Shown: positions 16,128 to 24,933, counted from the stretch's first letter. The stretch is 40,353 bases of DNA from Muribaculaceae bacterium (GCA_017940245.1 JAGAYZ010000104.1:1-40353); one strand, 5' to 3'. A program made the numbers and translations. Notes: generated by a model from the letters alone, not told the origin.

Positions 16128-17189
16128 ATGGCCGGAGCATCTCGAATCAAGGCAATCAATGCATGGCGCGGCATCTTCGCACTCGTTATTGTGTTATTTC
16201 ACAGCAAGGTGCATCTCATGGATCAGGCCGTTTCGCTGGGCGTGAGTTTCTTTTTCGTCGGCAGCGGCTTTTTGCTGACTGTGCGGCATCACGGCCAACA
16301 ACTCACCACTCCCGCTGCATGGTGGCGATTCTGGTGGCAACGCGCACGTCTGATCTACCCTATCCACTGGCTGGCCTTGCTGTTAATCAGCTGGTTTTTC
16401 ATCGTTCCCGAGCACAAGCCCCTTGCCCCGGCCGAGTTCTTCACCCAGTTTGCACTGGTTCACTGCTGGTTTCCCACCAAGAATTTCTATTTCGGCTATA
16501 ACGGTGTGAGTTGGTTCTTAGGTGCATTACTTTTCTGCTATGCTTGCTTCCCGCTCATCAACCGATATTTTTCTTCCCTGCGACTGCGATGGCAACTGCT
16601 GGCGATGATACTCATCATAGCAGCGTTGTGGTGGTGGTTGCCACTGCTCACCGGCCAGCAACGCACATTCACCTATGTGTGCCCAGCCATCCGCTTGGGC
16701 GATTTCCTGATGGGCGTAACGGCCGGGAACCTATATCTCATTTGCAGGTCAAACCGCTTGACCTACAGCAAGACAAAAGCCACTATGATTGAGTTGGCCA
16801 CCATAGGCATTGCCCTGGAAGTGCTAGCCATCAACCGCAACACATTATTGCTCAACACCTGGGACCATTACTTGTTATGGTGGCTACCTGCGACATTTAT
16901 CGTGTTCACCGCCGCCATGCTCGACCGGCACGAAGGGTGGCCGGGACAGTTGCTCTGCGCACGTCCGCTGCAGTGGCTGGGTGACATCAGCATGGAAGTG
17001 TATATTTTACAGAACCTTGCTGCACTGATTGTCAACTACTATGTGGCTCCCCTATTCGGACACTTCGGTATCATGATTTACGATAAAAACGTGTGGTTTC
17101 AAGTGCCATTACTCCTTCTCATGGCTTGGGGCACACGGCGCTACTTTACGGTACCAGTGGCACGATGGATAAAACGGCAGCACCTGTAA
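16128..17189 (+). CDS. Acyltransferase 3 family membrane protein (OafA-like)
   Basis: A 353-residue integral membrane protein with about ten hydrophobic segments. The N-terminal pattern INAWRGIFALVIVLFHS carries the conserved RG and the catalytic-type His of the acyltransferase 3 family; a second conserved arginine region follows (WWQRARLIYPIHW). Later GDISMEVYILQN matches the conserved C-terminal helix region. Members transfer acetyl or other acyl groups to sugars of O-antigen, capsule or peptidoglycan at the inner membrane. It lies 9 bases after the glycosyltransferase and is almost certainly in the same operon, so it probably modifies the same glycan. Confidence 0.9.
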   Translation: MAGASRIKAINAWRGIFALVIVLFHSKVHLMDQAVSLGVSFFFVGSGFLLTVRHHGQQLTTPAAWWRFWWQRARLIYPIHWLALLLISWFFIVPEHKPLAPAEFFTQFALVHCWFPTKNFYFGYNGVSWFLGALLFCYACFPLINRYFSSLRLRWQLLAMILIIAALWWWLPLLTGQQRTFTYVCPAIRLGDFLMGVTAGNLYLICRSNRLTYSKTKATMIELATIGIALEVLAINRNTLLLNTWDHYLLWWLPATFIVFTAAMLDRHEGWPGQLLCARPLQWLGDISMEVYILQNLAALIVNYYVAPLFGHFGIMIYDKNVWFQVPLLLLMAWGTRRYFTVPVARWIKRQHL

Positions 17190-17233
17190 CCAGCAATTTA
17201 ACTTTTATAATATCACTATAATCTAAAAAGAGT

Positions 17234-18730
17234 ATGAGAACGAAAATCATGAACACCTGCGCCACCATTGCGATGGCTGTCCTACCTGCGGCCGGACAGA
17301 ACTCGCTAGTGGTGCACACCGACGGTAACGATTTCAGTTACCCCATCAAAAACATTGAGTTGATCACCCTGGGAGACAACGGCATTTCTATCCATGCCAC
17401 CGATGTATTCAACTATGCTTACGACGGCATCACCAGTCTCACGTTTGCCGAAGGCATGGCGGGTGATGTCACAGCCGACGGTAAGGTTGATGTGGCCGAC
17501 GTCAATGCCGTGATTAACATTATCCTCAAGACGAAAACGTCCGACGATTACATCGGCAATGCCGACCTGAACAACGACAACAAAATCGATGTGAGCGATG
17601 TGAACGAAATCATCAACATGATTCTTAAAACCGGCTCCACCGAGCACAACGCTGCAGCCGGACGCATGCTCGTATACAACAACTCGGGCAATACCGACGT
17701 GTTTGCCACCAGCGATATTGCCAATGTCACTTTTACCACTGTGAATGATGTAACCACCACCATCACACTCATCAATGCCGACGAAGCCTCGGTGCGCGCA
17801 CGCATCACGCGCAACGGCGACTGCAAACGCTATCAGGTGGCTTGCTACCCCGCCAACGAAGCGCCCAGCGCCGATGCACTTGAAACCTACATCCAGGAGA
17901 ACAAGAAATTCGACCGCAAAGCCAATGGCAGTGTGGAATTCATCGATCTCTTGCCCGAAACCGATTATGTACTGGCCACACTGGCCTATGACGAGTACAA
18001 CCTGCCCTGCGAAATCACCACACTCAATTTCACCACCGATGCCATAGGTCAACTGCCGGCAGCACAAGTGGGCGATTACTTCTACCGCGACGGCACATGG
18101 AGCACAGAACTGAAAACCAATAAAACTCCCATTGGCATTGTGTTCTCTACCACACCCACCGAAGCCGACCAGGCACAAGGATTCACCCACGGCTACGCCA
18201 TCGCCTTGCACGATGCCGGCACCGCCGCATGGAGTACACAAGGAAGTGAAAATGAGTCGGGCATCAGCATCAGCAGCGAGAACGATGCCGACCTTAACGA
18301 CCGCGAGGGACGCACTCACACCGCCACTCTGCTCGCCACTCCCGATATTCACCCCGCAGCAGTCATGGCCGGTGCCTTTAGCACAACACCACAGGGAACC
18401 AGCGGCTGGTTTATTCCTTCTACAGGACAATGGCTTGACATCTGCCATAACCTGGGCGGACTGGACTTGACCGCGGTGACCCGCGACAGTAATGGAATTC
18501 CCAGTTGGAACAAAGAAATCACCGCATCGTGCGTAGCCGCCATCAACGCACGGCTTGCCGCCGCCGGCAACGGCAATTACACTGCATTAAACCAAAGTTA
18601 CTACTGGACCTCGAGCGAACGCAGTGTAGCCTCGGCCTATTACATCTACATCAACACTCAATATTACATGAGCCTGCAGACCTATTACAAGGACAACCAG
18701 TTTACCGTGCGTCCTGCTATCGCATTCTAA
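17234..18730 (+). CDS. Secreted protein with N-proximal dockerin-like repeats and fib_succ_major-like C-terminal domain
   Basis: A 498-residue product. An N-terminal signal-like stretch (TIAMAVLPAAGQ) precedes a small beta module (LVVHTDGNDFSYPIKNIELI) common in Bacteroidales secreted proteins. Residues 76-134 are two dockerin-like repeats (DVTADGKVDVADVN, DLNNDNKIDVSDVN), unusually internal rather than C-terminal. A middle region (~160-270) has a fibronectin-like LLPETDYVLATLAYDEY segment. The C-terminal ~240 residues (GWFIPSTGQWLDICHNLGG, YYWTSSE, FTVRPAIAF) resemble the Fibrobacter succinogenes major paralogous / DUF1566-like fold. It is paralogous to the next gene, which lacks the dockerin. 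Predicted extracytoplasmic; function unknown. Confidence 0.82.
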   Translation: MRTKIMNTCATIAMAVLPAAGQNSLVVHTDGNDFSYPIKNIELITLGDNGISIHATDVFNYAYDGITSLTFAEGMAGDVTADGKVDVADVNAVINIILKTKTSDDYIGNADLNNDNKIDVSDVNEIINMILKTGSTEHNAAAGRMLVYNNSGNTDVFATSDIANVTFTTVNDVTTTITLINADEASVRARITRNGDCKRYQVACYPANEAPSADALETYIQENKKFDRKANGSVEFIDLLPETDYVLATLAYDEYNLPCEITTLNFTTDAIGQLPAAQVGDYFYRDGTWSTELKTNKTPIGIVFSTTPTEADQAQGFTHGYAIALHDAGTAAWSTQGSENESGISISSENDADLNDREGRTHTATLLATPDIHPAAVMAGAFSTTPQGTSGWFIPSTGQWLDICHNLGGLDLTAVTRDSNGIPSWNKEITASCVAAINARLAAAGNGNYTALNQSYYWTSSERSVASAYYIYINTQYYMSLQTYYKDNQFTVRPAIAF

Positions 18731-18752
18731 TCACCACTTAACCGACAAAACA

Positions 18753-19928
18753 ATGAAACATATATTTCCTTTTGTTACATTACTGGCCGTGGTGGCCATG
18801 AGCACCATGGCACAGACCACCGCCAACCGGCGAATGATCATTAAAACTGCCGATGGCACTACACGCGTCTATGATGCCAGCCGCGTGAGCCGCGTAACGT
18901 TCGACGAAGTGACTCCCGTGAGTGTGCCTCTCACACTGGTGAGTGCCGCCGGCTATAGCGTGAAAGTGCACGCTACCATGCCACAGGGTTGCTCACAATA
19001 TCTGCTTGCAACCATTCCTGCCGGTGAACAACCGGCCGACCTGGTGAACTATATCATCAACAACGCCGCCGTCACCGCCAACGCCACAAAAGACCTGGAA
19101 CTGGGCGGACTACAACCCGAGAGCAACTACACTGTCTATTCGCTGGCCTACGATGCCTACGGCATGGTGAGCGGCATCTCTTCGTTAGACGTGAGCACCG
19201 TTCAGGCCACCGATGCCGAGAAGCCCAAGGTGGGCTACATCCTCTACGCCGACGGTTCGTGGAGTCGCCGCCTCGACAAGACCCGCACCCCCATCGGCAT
19301 CATCTTCTCCACCACGACCAGCCAGGCCGACCAAGAGCGCGGATGGAAACTAGGCTATGCCATCGCCTTGCGCGATGCCGCACAGCAAATTGCCTGGGCC
19401 ACCACCATCGGTGAGAACCAAGCTGGCGCCATCTACACCTCGGCTACAGCACAGGGCTTTATCACCGACAAAGACGGCTACAGCCACACCGACACACTGG
19501 CCATGAACAAGGACCGTCATCCGGCCGTTGCAGCGGCATTAGATTACACGGTGACCGCCCCGGCACGCTCCAGCGGATGGTACCTGCCCAGCTCAGGGCA
19601 GTGGTACGACATCTGCGTGAACCTAGGCGGAGCCGACTCCATCATGAACGTGCAGGGCACCTACGAAGGCTACTGGAACACCCCGCAAATCGTGAGCAAC
19701 ACCCTCTCGCTGCTCAACGAGCACATGAGCATTGCAGGCAAGGACAATTATGAACCTATCACCGTGGCCAGTGGCGACTACCGCTGGTACTGGTGCTCGT
19801 CGGAGAGCGGCAACGAGCAGGCCTACGCCGTCTTCTTCGATCAGGACCAACTAGTGGTGGAAATTGCGCCCTACTTCAAGACCTACGCTTTCAGCACCAA
19901 CCGTGTGCGTGCGGTCATCGCTTTCTAG
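18753..19928 (+). CDS. Secreted protein with fib_succ_major-like C-terminal domain, paralogue of its neighbour
   Basis: A 391-residue product with a signal peptide (MKHIFPFVTLLAVVAMSTMAQ). It shows the same order as the preceding protein: N-terminal MIIKTADGTTRVYDASRVSRVTF module, a fibronectin-like segment (LQPESNYTVYSLAYDAYG), then GYILYADGSWS, TPIGIIFSTT, SGWYLPSSGQWYDICVNLGG, WYWCSSE and a final VRAVIAF. The dockerin pair of the neighbour is absent. It begins 22 bases after that gene, so the two are a tandem duplication in one transcript. Its last 10 codons and terminator are copied exactly 1765 bases downstream, after the ATPase gene. Confidence 0.82.
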   Translation: MKHIFPFVTLLAVVAMSTMAQTTANRRMIIKTADGTTRVYDASRVSRVTFDEVTPVSVPLTLVSAAGYSVKVHATMPQGCSQYLLATIPAGEQPADLVNYIINNAAVTANATKDLELGGLQPESNYTVYSLAYDAYGMVSGISSLDVSTVQATDAEKPKVGYILYADGSWSRRLDKTRTPIGIIFSTTTSQADQERGWKLGYAIALRDAAQQIAWATTIGENQAGAIYTSATAQGFITDKDGYSHTDTLAMNKDRHPAVAAALDYTVTAPARSSGWYLPSSGQWYDICVNLGGADSIMNVQGTYEGYWNTPQIVSNTLSLLNEHMSIAGKDNYEPITVASGDYRWYWCSSESGNEQAYAVFFDQDQLVVEIAPYFKTYAFSTNRVRAVIAF

Positions 19929-19998
19929 CGTCTGGCCACCCACAGGCCCAGCAATGTCAAAAAAAGAACTGACGGACCCATTCCGCCAGTTCTTTTTT
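19895..19998. repeat. Left copy of a perfect 104-bp direct repeat
   Basis: This stretch is identical base for base to 21660-21763. It contains the last 10 codons and TAG of the preceding gene, 30 bases of spacer and the terminator hairpin. The 1661 bases between the copies hold the AAA ATPase gene and its promoter. Confidence 0.97.
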
Positions 19999-20000
19999 TT
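19959..20000 (+). terminator. Rho-independent terminator of the tandem paralogue pair
   Basis: A stem AGAACTG-a-CGGA pairs with TCCG-c-CAGTTCT (one A-C mismatch), loop CCCAT, preceded by seven A and followed by eight T. It starts ~30 bases after the stop at 19928. An A run on one side and a T run on the other allow it to work in both directions. Confidence 0.88.
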
Positions 20001-20055
20001 GATTCAAATCGGATATTAGGCTTATCTATTGTCAATACAAAGATAATACCCCACA

Positions 20056-20157
20056 TTAACTGAGAAATAAATCATCCATCCTCACTTGTTTCTGCACAAT
20101 GCCACTATGTTTTCCATAGGCCACCCCGTAGGTTGTAATCATTGTGAGATGGATGTC
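20056..20157 (-). pseudogene. Out-of-frame C-terminal tail of the AAA ATPase
   Basis: In the frame next to that of the ATPase, the minus strand reads 33 residues: DIHLTMITTYGVAYG, then KHSGIVQKQVRMDDLFLS and TAA at 20056. Full-length DUF234-type ATPases of Bacteroidales end in this way (TLxTTYGL...SGxxQxxVTMDDLF). The tail therefore belongs to the gene ending at 20139 but is detached by a one-base (or two-base) frameshift between about 20157 and 20190. Confidence 0.85.
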
Positions 20158-21506
20158 TGTCTTGAACTCAGTGTACGTTTCAATGTTTCAATTCGATTTC
20201 TCAGTTTACTTTCTTCATCTTTAGTTACAACATACTCGCCACTTGCAAATTTTATTTCACAAAGGTTTACCACATTATCGGCCCTATTGATGAGAAGATC
20301 TATCTGCGCACCATTTTTCTCGTCATCGGCAAGCACGCTATAGGCCGAAACCGAAGTCTTGACTCCACCTATTTCTAGCGCCTTTTTTATCTGTCTCACA
20401 TGCTGCCAACAAACTTCCTCGAAAGCTATCCCCCGCCATGCTCGCATCACATCGGATGTGATGTTGTCAACAAGAAACGTGGCATCCGAATTATTCGGTT
20501 CGACATATTTCAACCAGAATAAGCAAAAATTGTCGATCAGTTTATAACGCTCCACATGGCCATTCTCGCCATAGGGCGTGTAACGAAGAATGAAATCGCT
20601 CTCGACCAATGCAGCCAGTGTACTCGACAGACCTCCTCCCAGAGGCAAATGCGTGACATGGGCTATTTCTTCGCGCGTGAACCCTTGATGCCTGGTGGCC
20701 AATAACCGCACTATTTTTTTGCAATCATCAGGATTTCCAAAGATAGCATTGAACAATCGATTGAACTCATCTCGCAAACGCGGGTTACGTCCGAAGAGTA
20801 TTCGGTCGGTATTACCTTCAAAGCTTAATCCCTTCTGAAAATTGCTCAGATAATATGGGATTCCACCAAACACCATATAGCTCTGCACTATGTCATAACG
20901 TGACATTTCTATGCCACTACTGGAGAAAAACTCTTCACACTCTTTCAACGTAAAAGGCAGGAGTTTCAACTCGGCGGTCAAGCGGCCATAAAGGCCGCCT
21001 TTACTTCGAGACAAGTTTCCAAGAATCCAAGAAGTGGCACTGCCACAAACGACAAGCATCATGTTGTCTCTTCCCGAGCACCAATTGTTCCAAAAATTTT
21101 CAAAGGCTGGAAGAAAATTAGAGCGAGGTGTGTCCATCCATGGCAACTCATCTATGAACACCACCTGCCTACTCCCGTCGTCAAGGTGAGAGAGCAACTG
21201 CTCCAACTGGTAAAATGCTTCAATCCACGATTTAGGCTGCTTAAAACCTTCAAGACCATGGCTCAACAATGAATAGTAAAAACTTTCAAGTTGAGTTTTC
21301 ATCCTATTTTTGGATCCAACTTGATCAACCGGCGACACGCCCGTATGCTGAAATGTAATATAATCTTTCAAGACATGTTTAATGAGAAAGGTCTTCCCCA
21401 CTCGCCGACGACCATATATTGCAACAAATTCAGGGCGATTGCTTCGATAAAGATTTTGTAGTTCTTCTTGCTCTTGCTTTCTTCCAATAATAGCACTCAT
21501 TTTCAT
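20139..21506 (-). CDS. DUF234-type AAA ATPase with PD-(D/E)XK-like C-terminus, frameshifted near its end
   Basis: 455 residues before an early TGA. The N-terminal AAA domain has Walker A GRRRVGKTF (~32-40) and Walker B VVFIDELPW (~115-123), and a sensor-like VVCGSATSW. A winged-helix middle part follows (REEIAHVTHL). The C-terminal AQIDLLINRADNVVNLCEIKF has the D...ExK pattern of a PD-(D/E)XK nuclease fold. The normal ending is present but out of frame at 20056-20157, so the protein loses ~33 native residues and gains about ten foreign ones. Such ATPases are abundant, often multicopy and of unknown function in Bacteroidales. Its base composition is more AT-rich than the flanking genes, it has its own promoter, and it sits exactly between 104-bp direct repeats, all suggesting acquisition. 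Confidence 0.88.
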   Translation of the reverse strand: MKMSAIIGRKQEQEELQNLYRSNRPEFVAIYGRRRVGKTFLIKHVLKDYITFQHTGVSPVDQVGSKNRMKTQLESFYYSLLSHGLEGFKQPKSWIEAFYQLEQLLSHLDDGSRQVVFIDELPWMDTPRSNFLPAFENFWNNWCSGRDNMMLVVCGSATSWILGNLSRSKGGLYGRLTAELKLLPFTLKECEEFFSSSGIEMSRYDIVQSYMVFGGIPYYLSNFQKGLSFEGNTDRILFGRNPRLRDEFNRLFNAIFGNPDDCKKIVRLLATRHQGFTREEIAHVTHLPLGGGLSSTLAALVESDFILRYTPYGENGHVERYKLIDNFCLFWLKYVEPNNSDATFLVDNITSDVMRAWRGIAFEEVCWQHVRQIKKALEIGGVKTSVSAYSVLADDEKNGAQIDLLINRADNVVNLCEIKFASGEYVVTKDEESKLRNRIETLKRTLSSRQTSISQ

Positions 21507-21529
21507 AAAACAATATTTATATTCTGCCG

Positions 21530-21560
21530 CAAAGATATAAAAAATATCACTTACGGCAAA
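21530..21560 (-). promoter_or_regulatory. Promoter of the AAA ATPase gene
   Basis: On the minus strand TTTG (21557-21560) is followed after 19 bases by TATCTTTG (21530-21537), a full match to the Bacteroidetes consensus. The -7 box ends ~23 bases before the ATG at 21506. Confidence 0.8.
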
Positions 21561-21583
21561 ATAAATATATGTTTATTGTGCCG
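21554..21583. promoter_or_regulatory. Inverted repeat overlapping the ATPase -33 element (possible operator)
   Basis: CGGCAAAATAAA (21554-21565) and TTTATTGTGCCG (21572-21583) are inverted copies with 11 of 12 positions matching around a 6-base centre. The -33 TTTG of the ATPase promoter lies inside the first half, so a bound dimer would block transcription. No regulator for it can be named. Confidence 0.45.
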
Positions 21584-21659
21584 CAACTATATTTTATAAG
21601 TCAACTCGGCATATTTTGCAATTTATTTTCATCCTAGCAAGTAGCGGTATCCTTATTTA

Positions 21660-21763
21660 CACCAACCGTGTGCGTGCGGTCATCGCTTTCTAGCGTCTGG
21701 CCACCCACAGGCCCAGCAATGTCAAAAAAAGAACTGACGGACCCATTCCGCCAGTTCTTTTTT
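21660..21763. repeat. Right copy of the perfect 104-bp direct repeat
   Basis: Identical to 19895-19998. Here the 10 codons TNRVRAVIAF and stop are not attached to any gene; upstream is the unrelated ATPase promoter region. The copied terminator (21724-21763) now separates this region from the convergent secreted-protein gene ending at 21787. Confidence 0.97.
21724..21763. terminator. Duplicate bidirectional terminator
   Basis: Same hairpin as 19959-20000, with seven A before and six T after the stem. It lies 23 bases beyond the stop of the minus-strand gene at 21787 and most likely serves as its terminator, the A run acting as a T run on that strand. Confidence 0.8.
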
Positions 21764-21786
21764 GTATAGATGAATCTATTCCCTGG

Positions 21787-24700
21787 TTATTTCACGATGA
21801 ACTTGTGGCCATTCTGGATGTAGATACCGGGGATGGTGGCATCTTTCACTTGGCGACCCATCACATCGTAGATGGGAGCATTCTCATCGATGGTGAATGA
21901 CTTCACGTCGGCAACACCTGTGTGGGTATCAGGTTCCAGCGTGTAGTCGGCAGTCTGAGGCTCGCCATCCACGAAGGTGAGCGTGCCGGTTGCTGTCTTG
22001 TAGCCAGTTGCTGCGACAGTCACATCATAGTTGCGCTCAGATTGAATCACAGAGATTTCATACTTACCATCGGCATCGGTAGTGCCTGTGTAGGTCACCT
22101 TGGCACCCAGCGCGCCACGCATGCCTGCGGGCTGCTCGGGCTGCTGCTCATCGGCTGCAGTCACAGTCACCACAGCGCCCTCAATGGCGTTGCCATCCTG
22201 ATCATAGACATGGCCGCTATAAGTGAGTGCTTCGGTCGATACGGTCAAGTACATCACGGGCAGCGAACTGGCTGTGAAACTGCCGGGCAGTGATGAGTCG
22301 CTCGCACGATACACACTCTGGCCGGTCACGGTCTTGTCGTGCTGGAAATAGACAGTTGCCCAGCTATTGCTCTCGCTGTGGAGGCACACGCGCAGATTCT
22401 TACCTGTGTACTCAAACGGAGTGGCCAGTTCAACCACAACGATTTCATCGTCGGTCTTAGTCACGTTGTAGGTATAAGAACCATCATAGACACTGGTCAT
22501 GGCAGCAGTCTTGTCGGCATCGAGCAGTACATTTTGTGGAGTGGCGTCGTCGGTATTCTCCAGCCACACTTTCAGGTTGCCTGAGATTGTCTTCGCACTT
22601 GAACCATGTCCCTTGAAGGCAATGCGGGTGATTTTGGTGCCGGCTGCGATACCCAGCAAACCAGCCGTATAAACAGTCTCACTCTCACTCTTGCCATAAT
22701 ACAAGTTCAGCGGAGCGGCATTGCGGTTCTCGCCATCGTTGCTGGTGCCTACCACCACGTCGCGGGAAGCCAGTTCCTCGGTGATGGTCACTTGCACATT
22801 GTCGCTGACTGCGCTAAAGTTCTCACCCACAAATTCCACGCGTGCCTGGAACGTACCCACTTCGATGGGCATCAGGTCGAAGGTATAAGTGTTCTCACCA
22901 TTGGCGGCAAGTTCCACAGCTTCGGCCTCGGCCATGAGTTCGTCATCGAAGTAGAGGCGAGCGGTGTAAACACCCTCGGCCTCAGTATTGGCGGTCAAGT
23001 TCTTGAGCGTAGCGGTTGCCTGCATGGCATTGTTGGCTGTACCCACTGCAGGAATGTTCATGGCCGTGATGAACACATCGTGCTCCACATCCACCACACT
23101 GAATCCCAAGATGTTGTCGATGCGGGCATTAGTGGTGGCAAAAGCGATATAACCTTCGCCTACAGGAACATTGTCTACAGTAAAGCGGGTGAAGTTATAC
23201 TTCGTGTTAGTTCCCCAGGCTGATCCGGTGTATTCGCTAGTAAGCTGGTCGGCCTCATCCTGAGCATCGTTAGAAAGCGTGCGCAACAGAGTCCACTCGC
23301 TGCGGTCGGTCGAATAATAAACTTCCACAGTGCATGGAGTCGTATAGTTGCGAGCAGCATCAAAGCTCAGGGTCTCGCCCTCTTCCACTTTCAGACGTGG
23401 TGAAATGAGCTTACCATTTTCAGTGCTCTCGGCATAATACTTGTTGTCGCCGGTAACGAGGTTGTTCTTGGCGGCCCAGCCACCCATGTTGACCATGTTG
23501 GCAGGAATTTGACCATCTTCAAAGTCCACATACCACTTGCTGGGATCGAGCACCTCGCCCACCAGGTTCACCACCTGATCTTCAACACCCTCACCCTTCA
23601 CGGTGAGCTTGCCGGTCTTAGCACCGACAACTTCAGAGGCCAACGTCACGTCGATGTCGAGCGACTCATGCTTAGCGATGGTGACAGGAGCGGTAGCTGT
23701 GGTTGTGAAGCCCTCGCCTTCCACGGTGATTTCGGTCACATTCAGCGGCGCTGCGCCATCGTTGGAGATGGTAATGGTGCGGGTTACCGATGACGTGACC
23801 AGTCCAAATTGCTGCGTCCCACCATTATCAAGCGCCTTGCTGTCGTGACCATAAATGTATGGGATTGGTTGGTAAGGAATAGGAGTGTAATTATGAATGG
23901 CCTTCGTGGTCATGGTGATGCCTTCCTGCATATCGTAGCGACGAGCCTTTGTGTCGTTGCCTTCCAGGGCTTCGATGCTGGCCTCGTCAACCACTGCGGT
24001 AACAGTAAATTCCTCGCTCTCCTCACCGGGTGCCAGGGCGGTCTCAATAGGCTGAGTAGTGAGCAGGCGGTCAACCACATAGTCCATGCCTTCGCCGGGC
24101 TTCATGAGTGCGATACTCACGTTGTAACCTTCATCACCGCTGCTGAGCGTCACCTCACCGGTGTTCTTCACTTTCACAGTAGCTGAGATGGTGAACTGAT
24201 TGTTCTCATTGCAGTCGATAAACAGGTCATTCACGGCCGGCGTGACGCTGGTCACCGTCAGGCCCTTAGCCGGTATCACATCGGCACTGGTAGCCGAAAA
24301 ATCATCAATGAGCACATTCTCGGCGCGGATGCCAATCATGGTTCCGTCTTCAAAACCGGTGAGTTCCACCTCGGTATAGTCAAACGAGACCAGACCGGGA
24401 TCCTCAAAGGGGATGAGTGCACCACGCACATAGGTGTTGCCCTCTTTTGTCACCACATAAAAGCGGATGTTTCCGCTAGTATTGGCCAACTTCACCTGCA
24501 GGGTTGCCGTGCCGCTCACAGCGGGAGTCACCAGCAGGTCGTTCAGTTCAACTTCAGTTCCATCACCAGTCCACCAGTCTTGATAATACTGATTGCCGGC
24601 TTGGATGCAACCAGAGCCTCCTACGCCGCCATCGGCCACATAGGTGTAAGTCACTTTTTGAGCTGGATAGGCACCCACATTCACCAGGTGACCCCATCCC

Positions 24701-24831
24701 AGAGCGGCACGAAAATCGGTTGCGCTCACATCTACGGCGGTGTTGAAATCGACGGTGTAGGGCGAAACCACGCTCGCGCTTACCGTGATACTCAACAGTG
24801 CCGTCAGCAAAAACAAAGACACTTTTCTCAT
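21787..24831 (-). CDS. Large multidomain secreted protein with T9SS-type C-terminus
   Basis: 1014 residues from ATG 24831, which starts a signal peptide (MRKVSLFLLTALLSITVSAS); in-frame sequence upstream lacks signal character. Order: a jelly-roll-like region ~20-190 (PYTVDFN, WGHLVNVGAYPAQ), Ig-like segments (LTVTSVTPAVNDLF), a choice-of-anchor-like repeat (TRTITISNDGAAPLNVTEI), a second cleaved-adhesin-like jelly roll (WYVDFEDGQIPANM, KLISPRLKVEEGE), another Ig-like part, a carboxypeptidase-regulatory-like domain (SGHVYDQDGNAIEGAVVTV) and the tail APIYDVMGRQVKDATIPGIY...HKFIVK, a clear T9SS type A sorting signal. No peptidase catalytic domain is visible, so an adhesin or scaffold role is more likely than a protease. 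It diverges from the T9SS locus starting at 25054. Confidence 0.88.
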   Translation of the reverse strand: MRKVSLFLLTALLSITVSASVVSPYTVDFNTAVDVSATDFRAALGWGHLVNVGAYPAQKVTYTYVADGGVGGSGCIQAGNQYYQDWWTGDGTEVELNDLLVTPAVSGTATLQVKLANTSGNIRFYVVTKEGNTYVRGALIPFEDPGLVSFDYTEVELTGFEDGTMIGIRAENVLIDDFSATSADVIPAKGLTVTSVTPAVNDLFIDCNENNQFTISATVKVKNTGEVTLSSGDEGYNVSIALMKPGEGMDYVVDRLLTTQPIETALAPGEESEEFTVTAVVDEASIEALEGNDTKARRYDMQEGITMTTKAIHNYTPIPYQPIPYIYGHDSKALDNGGTQQFGLVTSSVTRTITISNDGAAPLNVTEITVEGEGFTTTATAPVTIAKHESLDIDVTLASEVVGAKTGKLTVKGEGVEDQVVNLVGEVLDPSKWYVDFEDGQIPANMVNMGGWAAKNNLVTGDNKYYAESTENGKLISPRLKVEEGETLSFDAARNYTTPCTVEVYYSTDRSEWTLLRTLSNDAQDEADQLTSEYTGSAWGTNTKYNFTRFTVDNVPVGEGYIAFATTNARIDNILGFSVVDVEHDVFITAMNIPAVGTANNAMQATATLKNLTANTEAEGVYTARLYFDDELMAEAEAVELAANGENTYTFDLMPIEVGTFQARVEFVGENFSAVSDNVQVTITEELASRDVVVGTSNDGENRNAAPLNLYYGKSESETVYTAGLLGIAAGTKITRIAFKGHGSSAKTISGNLKVWLENTDDATPQNVLLDADKTAAMTSVYDGSYTYNVTKTDDEIVVVELATPFEYTGKNLRVCLHSESNSWATVYFQHDKTVTGQSVYRASDSSLPGSFTASSLPVMYLTVSTEALTYSGHVYDQDGNAIEGAVVTVTAADEQQPEQPAGMRGALGAKVTYTGTTDADGKYEISVIQSERNYDVTVAATGYKTATGTLTFVDGEPQTADYTLEPDTHTGVADVKSFTIDENAPIYDVMGRQVKDATIPGIYIQNGHKFIVK

Positions 24832-24933
24832 ACTTGCTAAATTTATAGCGTTACAGCCCAGATTCTTTCTCTCATACACAAGCACTCGCGCAGAGCCGGG
24901 CCTGTTTTTCTCCGCACAGCAGCTTTTAGAGCA

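Noticed and set aside
17306-18448. A 380-codon minus-strand frame opposite the first tandem paralogue
   Set aside because: It is antisense to a gene with signal peptide, dockerin and fib_succ-like domains and has no start-region signals.
19895-21763. The ATPase segment as an insertion sequence
   Set aside because: There is no transposase and no terminal inverted repeat at the ends, and the flanking duplication is far too long.
21787-24831. Reading the large secreted protein as a gingipain-like protease
   Set aside because: The cleaved-adhesin-like and Ig-like parts are present but no caspase-like or other catalytic domain with His-Cys residues is visible.
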